A DNA stretch of 64,000 bases from Thermoplasmata archaeon (GTDB lineage: Archaea; Thermoplasmatota; Thermoplasmata; Lutacidiplasmatales; UBA184), in assembly GCA_021828195.1 (NCBI GenBank), contig JAKASQ010000001.1:295202-359201 (forward strand), given 5' to 3'. Made by a program: the position numbers and the translations under genes. Positions 58,950-64,000 of the stretch are shown piece after piece (position 1 is the first letter of the stretch; each line of letters opens with the position of its first letter). Under the pieces are notes generated by a model. That model saw nothing but the letters and a program-made list of their open reading frames with translations, was not told the DNA's origin and ran no database searches.

Positions 58950-59351
58950 GTCGATCGGGGGGCCCCGATCGTCCTCCTCGACGCCAACGCTCTCGTGCTC
59001 TGCGCCCGGGTTACCTTCCCCCTCGAAGCCGAGATCGAGCGCCTGGTGGGACCGGCACGGATCGCGGTGCCGGCCTCCGTCCTCCGCGAGCTCGACGGCC
59101 TCCTCCAGCGAGGGACCCCGGAGGCGGGGCTCGCCCGGGCCCTGGCGGGGCGGTTTGCCTCGATCGATTCCACCGGGGCCGGCGACACCGCGATCTTGGA
59201 GCTCGCCGTCGAGCGTCGCGCCTTCGTGGTGACCTCGGACCGAGCCCTCTCCGATCGACTCGCGAACGCCGGACTCGACGTCCTCATGCCGAGGGACCGG
59301 GACCGGCTGGTCCGCCGGGCCGGCCGATCGCGACCCGCGGGTAACGGTTAA
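58950..59351 (+). CDS. PIN-domain nuclease-like protein, start codon unclear
   Basis: About 125-134 residues with a PIN fold: the first catalytic Asp in IVLLDANALVLCARV, an acidic residue in VLRELDGLL, GAGDTAILELAVERR and FVVTSDRALSDRLANAG. It resembles archaeal COG1412 (Fcf1/VapC-like) RNA nucleases. No ATG or GTG lies upstream of the first strand; the first GTG (58995) would cut off the catalytic Asp, so initiation at a near-cognate codon (GTC 58950 or ATC 58968) or a missed frameshift is likely. It follows the acyl-CoA synthetase by 1 nt. No antitoxin gene is beside it. Confidence 0.6.
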   Translation, partial: VDRGAPIVLLDANALVLCARVTFPLEAEIERLVGPARIAVPASVLRELDGLLQRGTPEAGLARALAGRFASIDSTGAGDTAILELAVERRAFVVTSDRALSDRLANAGLDVLMPRDRDRLVRRAGRSRPAGNG

Positions 59352-59399
59352 GACTCGTACCCCGCTCGCCGAGCGGGAGCGCGCGGGCCGGATAGGGCG

Positions 59400-60449
59400 A
59401 TGCGAGACGACGACAAGCTGTTGGACCTTCCGGACGCGGAGTTCGGGAGCGGAGTCATCGGGGTCTGCGACGTCTGCGGCACCCGCCAGGCCGTGATCGT
59501 CCTGCAGAAGGAGCGCTTCAAGCTCTGCGTCATCGATTTTCTCAACAAGACCTGGCGGAAGAGCACGAACGCCCCCGGCGCTCCGCTCCCCCCGTACCGC
59601 AGCGAACGGATCTGGTTCCGGAGCAAGGCGGTCCCGGGCGGGAGCGCGCCGGCGATCGTGCTGACGCCGACCAAGCCGGTCCGCCACCCGGCCGTGCTCA
59701 TCACACCCGACGTCTACGGACTGACGACGACGGTCCTAGATGCGGCGATCCGGTTCGCACGAGAAGGGTTCGAGGTTTTGCTGCCCGACCTGACGAAGAC
59801 CGCCGGGTTCGGCCCGTCGCTCCACTTCGCGCTTCGCGGAGACGTACGGTTCCGCGGAGGGGTCGCGATCCGGTCCGAGCGGGTCGCGACGGTCCTCGAG
59901 CTGTACACCGACGCGCTCGACACCCTTCGAGCCCGCGACATGGTGGACCCCGTTCGCACGGCGCTCTTCGGGACGAGCTACGGGGCGAGCCTCGCGCTCG
60001 CCCTCGCCGCTCAAGATCCCAAGCTCGCCGCCGTGGCGCTCGCCTATCCGGTGGGCACGAATCCTCCGGACCTCGCCAAGCTCGTCACCGTGCCGATCCT
60101 CTGCATCTCGGGAGACCGGGACCGCCTCGCCCAGAAGGCCCGGGCCCAACTCGATCACGCTCGGATGGAGACCCGCAGCGCCTTCGAGTTCGTGGATTTG
60201 CCCGGCGCGCGGCACGACTTCCTCTCTCGGGATTCCTCCCACTATGACGTCGCGGCCGCCGAAGAGGGTTGGACCCACATCATCGGGTTCCTCCGTCGGC
60301 AGCTCTTGCCTCCGCCCCCGAAGCCGCCGTCGATGCCGGCCAAACCGGCCGCGCCCGCTGCGGCTCCCCCCGTCGCGCGCTCCGGGGCACCGGCCCCGAC
60401 CCCGGCCGTCCCCGTCTCGGCCGCCCCGCCGCCTCCGGCTCCGAGTTGA
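59400..60449 (+). CDS. Dienelactone-hydrolase-like alpha/beta hydrolase
   Basis: 349 residues. Alpha/beta-hydrolase triad: nucleophile Ser in LFGTSYGASLALALA near residue 200, Asp in CISGDRDRLAQ and His in LPGARHDFLS. An N-terminal segment with CDVCGT and FKLC could be a small zinc-binding motif, unusual for the family. The C-terminal ~50 residues are a Pro/Ala-rich tail. Substrate unknown; family members open lactones or hydrolyse esters. The closest TATA-like stretch is at ~59348, somewhat far. It is convergent with the SCP2 gene, 7 nt away. Confidence 0.8.
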   Translation: MRDDDKLLDLPDAEFGSGVIGVCDVCGTRQAVIVLQKERFKLCVIDFLNKTWRKSTNAPGAPLPPYRSERIWFRSKAVPGGSAPAIVLTPTKPVRHPAVLITPDVYGLTTTVLDAAIRFAREGFEVLLPDLTKTAGFGPSLHFALRGDVRFRGGVAIRSERVATVLELYTDALDTLRARDMVDPVRTALFGTSYGASLALALAAQDPKLAAVALAYPVGTNPPDLAKLVTVPILCISGDRDRLAQKARAQLDHARMETRSAFEFVDLPGARHDFLSRDSSHYDVAAAEEGWTHIIGFLRRQLLPPPPKPPSMPAKPAAPAAAPPVARSGAPAPTPAVPVSAAPPPPAPS

Positions 60450-60456
60450 CCCTTCC

Positions 60457-60852
60457 CTACGCAACCGGGATCGATCCCACGTCGTGGACCAGCTGACGTG
60501 CCGCCCGGGTGAACCGCAGAAGCTTCGCCATGTTCCCCCGCACCTTGAGGGTGCCGCCCATGATGGCCTGTACCGGGTCGATCTGGCGGCCGAGCACCCG
60601 CTGCCAGTTCTCCGCCGAGGCTTCGAACACGAACTCGCTCTCCGTGCTCCGAGAGTCCGGGACGAACTGCGCTCCCCGGCACTGGCCGTTCGCGAGATCC
60701 AGGTGGATCCCGGGCGCGGGCGCATCGACCGCGCCACCGGTCACCCGCAGGAGGATGTCACCCTCCCAGCCGCGCGCGGCGTCGGCGTACTCGGTGTCTC
60801 GGTTCACTACCGCGCGAAGGGCGTCGGCCCACGGCTGAGAAGGAAACTTCAT
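60457..60852 (-). CDS. SCP2 sterol-carrier-domain protein
   Basis: 131 residues; the SCP2 fold with the typical strand-helix pattern EGDILLRVTGG, GIHLDLANGQCRGAQFV, ASAENWQRVLGRQIDPVQAIMGGTLKVRGNMAKLLRF. The DPVQAIMGGTLKVRGNMAKL segment is the conserved C-terminal helix of the family, which binds acyl chains or lipids in a hydrophobic tunnel. It likely works with the acyl-CoA enzymes nearby. ATG 60852 has a TATA-like GCTTAAGC (60875-60882) 26 nt upstream, and starts downstream of the dehydrogenase stop (60886). Confidence 0.9.
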   Translation of the reverse strand: MKFPSQPWADALRAVVNRDTEYADAARGWEGDILLRVTGGAVDAPAPGIHLDLANGQCRGAQFVPDSRSTESEFVFEASAENWQRVLGRQIDPVQAIMGGTLKVRGNMAKLLRFTRAARQLVHDVGSIPVA

Positions 60853-60874
60853 GGTTCCCCAATGCGCGCCGGTC

Positions 60875-60882
60875 GCTTAAGC
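60875..60882 (-). promoter_or_regulatory. TATA-like box of the SCP2 gene
   Basis: GCTTAAGC is centred about 26 nt before the ATG at 60852, giving a leaderless start independent of the upstream dehydrogenase gene. Confidence 0.5.
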
Positions 60883-60885
60883 GGT

Positions 60886-61848
60886 TCAGGAGTACTCGTA
60901 GAAGCCGCGTCCCGTCTTTCGACCCAGGTGCCCGGCATCGACCAGTCGACGTAGCATGGGGGAGGGGCGGTACTTCGGGTCGCCGAACTCGCGCTGGAGC
61001 GTCTCCGACACTTCCAAGGCGACATCGAGCCCGATGAGGTCCGCGAGCTCGAAGGGTCCCATCGGGAACCCCGCCCCGGACTTCATCGCGAGGTCGACGT
61101 CTCGGGAGGAAGCCAGACCCTCTTCGAGCACGAAGCACGCTTCGTTGAGGACCGGGAGGAGGATCCGGTTGACGACGAACGCCGGCGACTCCTTCACCCG
61201 GATCGGAACCATCGGGAATCGGTGGTTGCGCTGCCCCTGCAGGAATTCGATCGTGTCGGCCACTACGTCCTCTCGAGTATCGACGCCGCCCGCCACCTCG
61301 ACCAGGGGGAGCGTGTACGGCGGGTTGAAGAAGTGGGTGACGAGCGTCTGGGAGACGTGCCGGAGGCCCCGGGCGAGCCGTGTGATCGAGAGGGAGGAGG
61401 TGTTCGAACCGATCACCGCATGCTCGGGGAGGACCGCGTCGAGCGCTTCGAGCACCGGCCGCTTGACCTCGGTGCGCTCGAAGACCGCCTCGACCACGAA
61501 GTCCACGCTTCGGAACTCGTCGTACGTGGTGGTCCCGCGGACGCGCGCCACCACCTCCGCTCCGCGGGCCGGCGTGAACTTGGGTGCGAGCTTCGCGCGG
61601 AGCGTCGTGAGCTGAGCCTCCGTGAGCTGGACGCCGAGCGCTCCGATCCGTTCGATCTCCTTGTCCGCGCGCCCGGCGTTGTACGCCACGAGCTCGTCGA
61701 CGTAGCCCCGCACTCGGCCGAGGCCCCTCGTCACGAGCTCCTCGCTGACGTCCTTGAGAACTACCGGGATCCCGTTGAACGCCAGGACCTCGGCGATGGC
61801 CGATCCCATGGCTCCGGCTCCCACCACGCCCGCCTGCGTGACGCGCAT
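60886..61848 (-). CDS. 3-hydroxyacyl-CoA dehydrogenase
   Basis: 320 residues. The N-terminal NAD-binding Rossmann motif is GVVGAGAMGSAIAEVLA, then VDFVVEAVFERTEVK, catalytic His region LVTHFFNPPYTLPLVEV, KESPAFVVNRILLPVLNEA and the C-terminal domain ending GRKTGRGFYEYS. It oxidises 3-hydroxybutyryl- or acyl-CoA to 3-oxoacyl-CoA. ATG 61848 fits homologues; an upstream in-frame start adds 23 unrelated residues. It has the two-domain length of HBD-type enzymes. With the CoA ligase and SCP2 nearby it suggests beta-oxidation or related acyl chemistry. Confidence 0.93.
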   Translation of the reverse strand: MRVTQAGVVGAGAMGSAIAEVLAFNGIPVVLKDVSEELVTRGLGRVRGYVDELVAYNAGRADKEIERIGALGVQLTEAQLTTLRAKLAPKFTPARGAEVVARVRGTTTYDEFRSVDFVVEAVFERTEVKRPVLEALDAVLPEHAVIGSNTSSLSITRLARGLRHVSQTLVTHFFNPPYTLPLVEVAGGVDTREDVVADTIEFLQGQRNHRFPMVPIRVKESPAFVVNRILLPVLNEACFVLEEGLASSRDVDLAMKSGAGFPMGPFELADLIGLDVALEVSETLQREFGDPKYRPSPMLRRLVDAGHLGRKTGRGFYEYS

Positions 61849-61921
61849 CGACCACCCGGGTCGGAATGAGCGCGGGGGCGTGAATAGGCTATCGGCCACC
61901 GTGCCCGGCGCGGCCACAGAG

Positions 61922-61927
61922 TTTAAG
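61922..61927 (+). promoter_or_regulatory. TATA-like box of tRNA-Ser
   Basis: TTTAAG is centred about 28 nt before the tRNA 5' end at 61953, as expected for an archaeal tRNA promoter. Confidence 0.5.
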
Positions 61928-61952
61928 GGCGGCCGCTTCTCGGTGCTAGCGC

Positions 61953-62068
61953 GCGGGGATGGCCCAGCCCGGTAAGGCGCAGGATTGCTAATCCTGTGGT
62001 GATTTCACCTCGGGGGTTCAAAGGGAGGCCGGGGGAGTCCCGGCCTTCGGAAAGTCCCCCTCCCCGCG
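61953..62068 (+). tRNA. tRNA-Ser (anticodon GCT) with a 32-nt insertion in the T-loop
   Basis: Acceptor GCGGGGA pairs with TCCCCGC, G is the discriminator, the D-stem is GCC/GGC, the anticodon loop TTGCTAA lies in stem CAGGA/TCCTG (anticodon 61987-61989), and the long variable arm is GGTG/CACC. The T-stem is GGGGG (62012-62016) with CCCCC (62056-62060). Between T-loop bases TTCAAA (62017-62022) and T (62055) lie 32 extra nt (62023-62054) that fold into a strong hairpin (62024-62048). Removing them restores a normal 7-nt loop TTCAAAT. This is best read as an intron at the 59/60 position. No encoded CCA. Confidence 0.85.
62023..62054 (+). other. Predicted noncanonical tRNA intron (T-loop, position 59/60)
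   Basis: The 32-nt insertion has a 10-bp hairpin (one G-U pair) with loop GGAGT. TTC of the T-loop (62017-62019) can pair with bases just upstream of 62053, giving a bulge-helix-bulge-like fold with both predicted cut sites in bulges. Exact ends could shift by a base or so. Confidence 0.7.
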
Positions 62069-62079
62069 CTCCGTGATCC

Positions 62080-62397
62080 CTAACCGGGCGGCGCGGAGCT
62101 GAAACGATACACGTCACCGTCTTGGCGAATGCCGACCGTGTCGCCGATCACCGGCAACGGACCCTCCACGATCCCGAGCAGACGGACGGCTTCGGTGAGC
62201 TCGACCAGCGCGATCCGGTGCGGGGCGCTCCAACCTTCGGCGGGGCTCGTGAGCTCCGTGACCGCGACCACGGTTCCGAGGGACGGGATCTCGACCGTGA
62301 GCGCCTCCCGCATGCCGCAGCGAGGGCAGGGGCCGTTGCCCGGAACGTACAGCCCCTGACAGGAGACACAACGCTGGAGTTGGAGGGGGAGCGCCAT
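62080..62397 (-). CDS. DUF35 OB-fold acyl-CoA-associated protein (second copy)
   Basis: 105 residues with the zinc ribbon CVSC and CPRC and an OB-fold (GTVVAVTELTSPAEGWSAPH, IALVELTEAVRLLGIVEG). It is clearly paralogous to the copy at 23472. It starts 2 nt after the stop of its thiolase partner. The tight pairing suggests a physical complex, by analogy with the DUF35-bridged archaeal thiolase/HMG-CoA synthase complex. Its stop is 11 nt past the tRNA-Ser end on the other strand. Confidence 0.85.
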   Translation of the reverse strand: MALPLQLQRCVSCQGLYVPGNGPCPRCGMREALTVEIPSLGTVVAVTELTSPAEGWSAPHRIALVELTEAVRLLGIVEGPLPVIGDTVGIRQDGDVYRFSSAPPG

Positions 62398-62399
62398 GG

Positions 62400-63533
62400 T
62401 CAGGACCCCTCCCGGCCGAGGATCGTCACGAAGTTGTGGGACGCCATTCCACCGATCGACTGGGCGAGCCCGATCCGGGGGAGGCGCGGAAGCGCTCGCG
62501 GTCCGGCCTCGCCCCGGAGCTGGCACGCCACCTCCGCGATCTCGGCGAGCCCGGAGGCGCCGATGGGGTGGCCGCGGCCGAGCACGCCCCCGGATGGATT
62601 GACAGGAAGTCGGCCCTCCGGCGCCACCCAGCCCTGCTCGAACCAGCTCCCGGCCTCGCCCGGGCCGCAGACCCCGAGGTCCTCGAGGTCGATGAGCGCG
62701 AACGGCGCGAACGCATCGTGGAGTTCGACCACCTCGAGCTCCTTGCGGGTGATACGGGCCATCTCGTAGGCGCGCCTCGCCGCGACCCGCGTCGCCGCGA
62801 AGGTCGTGAGATCGACCCGGTCGATCAGCCGCATCGCGTCCAGTCCCTGTCCGAAACCGAGGACCGCGGCCGGTCCGGCACCTTTCTCCACGACGAGCGC
62901 CACGGCCCCGTCGGAGATGGCGGGGCAGTGCAACAGACGCAGGGGTAGGGCTACGGGCCGGCTCGCGGAGACCTCGTCCGCGCGGACGGGGGTCCGGAAC
63001 TGGGCGTTGGGATTCAGCGCGGCCCGGGCCCGCATGTGGACGCTGACGAGGTCGAACACCGATGGGGACACGCCGTACCGAGCACAGTAGCGCTGCGCGA
63101 TGAGCGCCGCGAGCCCGGGCATGGTCGCGCCGGCGGCCACCTCGCTCGGGTGAAGCGAGTTCGCCAGCGCGCGGATCACTTCCGGCGTCGGGGGCTGGGT
63201 CATCTTCTCTGCGGCCACGACGAGCGCCCGCTCGTGCCGGCCGGACTCGATCGCGAGCACGGCGGCCTGAAAGGCCGCCGCGCCGGACGCGGACGCCGCG
63301 TCGACGCGGAAGCCCGCGGTCGACTCCATGCCGATCCGGCTCGCGAGCCGCGGGACCGTGCTCTCGAGACCGTTGACCGCGCCGGTCAGCATGCTGCCGA
63401 CGACGAGCAGGTCCACCGGCTTGCGTCCGAGCCCCTCGAGCGCGAGGGTCGCGGCCTCCGCCGCGAGGTCGAGCCATCCCTCGGTGCGCCGGCCGAAGCG
63501 GCCGAGCCCGAGCGCGCTGACGTGGACGGTCAC
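62400..63533 (-). CDS. SCP2-type thiolase homologue with Ser in place of the nucleophilic Cys (second copy)
   Basis: 377 residues, the same length as the paralogue at 23807. Conserved: VVAAEKMTQPP, ELHDAFAPFALIDLED, VNPSGGVLGRGHPIGASG. The nucleophile turn reads VDAASASGAAAF, so Ser81 (codon TCC) stands where active thiolases have Cys. As the two copies use different Ser codons (AGC and TCC), the Ser has probably been kept over time rather than being one recent mutation. The ATG overlaps the stop of the nuclease gene upstream. A thiolase-like binding or Ser-based activity is possible. Confidence 0.85.
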   Translation of the reverse strand: MTVHVSALGLGRFGRRTEGWLDLAAEAATLALEGLGRKPVDLLVVGSMLTGAVNGLESTVPRLASRIGMESTAGFRVDAASASGAAAFQAAVLAIESGRHERALVVAAEKMTQPPTPEVIRALANSLHPSEVAAGATMPGLAALIAQRYCARYGVSPSVFDLVSVHMRARAALNPNAQFRTPVRADEVSASRPVALPLRLLHCPAISDGAVALVVEKGAGPAAVLGFGQGLDAMRLIDRVDLTTFAATRVAARRAYEMARITRKELEVVELHDAFAPFALIDLEDLGVCGPGEAGSWFEQGWVAPEGRLPVNPSGGVLGRGHPIGASGLAEIAEVACQLRGEAGPRALPRLPRIGLAQSIGGMASHNFVTILGREGS

Positions 63534-64000
63534 GCCGTCGCCTCCGCGGTCGGCGTCTCCGTGAGGAACCTTACCGTCGCGAGGAAGCGGGAGAGCGGCA
63601 GGCCCTGCTCCCAGTGGATGATCGCATTGCCCTCGCGGGTGGTGTCGAGCGTGGGGAGCCGGCGACAGACCAGGTTCAGGATCCCTCGGATCGGTGCCTT
63701 CGTTCCGATGTACATCCGCCAGGGGTCGGGATCGCGGTAGCCTACCCTGCGGTACGCGTACAGCACCGTGAGCCCCACCCGCGCGACCGCCTTGCGGTGG
63801 CCCTCAAGCTGTACAAGGCCCCGGCCCCCCGCGGCCGTGAAGTAGATCGTATCCTCCGCGGAGGACTTGACCTCGAGGGGGAACGCGAACTCCCGGCGCA
63901 GGGCGATCAGGTCCAGCCCGAGGGAGCCGGCGGCGCGGATCACGAGGAACGGCTCGTCGATGATCCGTTCGAACTCGGTGCGATCGCTCGGCTCGAGCCC
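63530..64000 (-). CDS. Hjc-like PD-(D/E)XK nuclease, 5' end beyond the window
   Basis: At least 157 residues, continuing past base 64000. The active-site pattern AAGSLGLDLIALRR and FPLEVKSSAEDTIYF matches the D...ExK core of archaeal Holliday-junction resolvase-like nucleases, with the GS and second acidic residue in place. The C-terminal part (YRRVGYRDPDPWRMYIGT) is longer than in Hjc proper, so it could be a relative with another DNA substrate. Its stop overlaps the thiolase start (ATGA), so the nuclease, thiolase and DUF35 genes may be one transcript, which is an odd mix. Confidence 0.7.
   Translation of the reverse strand, partial: GLEPSDRTEFERIIDEPFLVIRAAGSLGLDLIALRREFAFPLEVKSSAEDTIYFTAAGGRGLVQLEGHRKAVARVGLTVLYAYRRVGYRDPDPWRMYIGTKAPIRGILNLVCRRLPTLDTTREGNAIIHWEQGLPLSRFLATVRFLTETPTAEATA

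Noticed and set aside
62023-62054. Extra tRNA-Ser bases as part of the variable arm
   Set aside because: A complete variable arm (GGTG/CACC) already lies between anticodon and T stems; the extra bases are inside the T-loop.
1-64000. CRISPR arrays, insertion sequences, prophage genes or rRNA
   Set aside because: No regularly spaced repeats, transposase, integrase, phage or rRNA sequence was seen by eye.

Overview
The window is strongly G+C-rich DNA from an archaeon. Supporting genes are prefoldin beta, KEOPS Pcc1, the large clamp-loader subunit RfcL with a C-terminal PIP box, ABCE1/RLI, an archaeal-type GTP cyclohydrolase (MptA), a Hjc-like nuclease, an archaeal prenyl synthase and a tRNA-Ser with an insertion in its T-loop. 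Many genes have a TATA-like box about 26-28 nt before the start codon, which points to leaderless transcripts, and many neighbours overlap as ATGA or GTGA. A high-G+C, uncultured member of Thermoplasmatota is my best guess; that is inference from gene content and style.

Layout. 1-13200: end of pyruvate kinase, an MFS/MBL/site-2-protease/cobalamin-binding run, a TPR protein divergent from a prenyl synthase, pfdB-pcc1-purB, two membrane proteins, and a B12-type radical SAM protein with a ferredoxin. 13216-22527: an Fe-S and sulfur island (sufU, sufD, sufB-sufS-sufC) followed by a SufR-like regulator in one operon with cysM, a JAMM protease and a fused CysO-MoeZ protein. 22535-32862: a PH-like membrane protein, a DUF35/thiolase pair, a MacB-like ABC exporter in line with ABCE1, mptA, a MIP18-family protein, a DUF1684 protein and UspA. 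32880-39998: a six-gene energy-converting-hydrogenase-related (Ehr) membrane complex whose large subunit has lost the Ni ligands. 40213-53306: MarC, a methyltransferase, a VWA/MoxR/unknown operon, a frameshifted membrane gene, OsmC, a Dph6-like protein, RfcL, a degenerate aldo/keto reductase with a peroxiredoxin, a dodecin that seems to start at ATT, a ZIP-like transporter and a Nudix-like protein. 53797-64000: tRNA-Thr, urocanate hydratase, an M29-like protein, Nudix, acyl-CoA ligase, PIN, a dienelactone-hydrolase-like protein, SCP2, 3-hydroxyacyl-CoA dehydrogenase, the interrupted tRNA-Ser, a second DUF35/thiolase pair and the end of a Hjc-like nuclease.

The most striking system is the sulfur island. 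A predicted Fe-S-sensing regulator heads an operon that resembles the mycobacterial CysM/Mec/CysO/MoeZ route, which makes cysteine from a protein-bound thiocarboxylate. It adjoins the SUF genes that consume cysteine sulfur. The sulfur carrier is fused to its activating enzyme, so its diglycine is internal and would have to be released, plausibly by the neighbouring JAMM protease. A 15-nt element recurs at three SUF promoters and may be the operator. Other points are the T-loop tRNA insertion, two thiolase paralogues with Ser in place of the nucleophilic Cys, and the cysteine-less Ehr large subunit.
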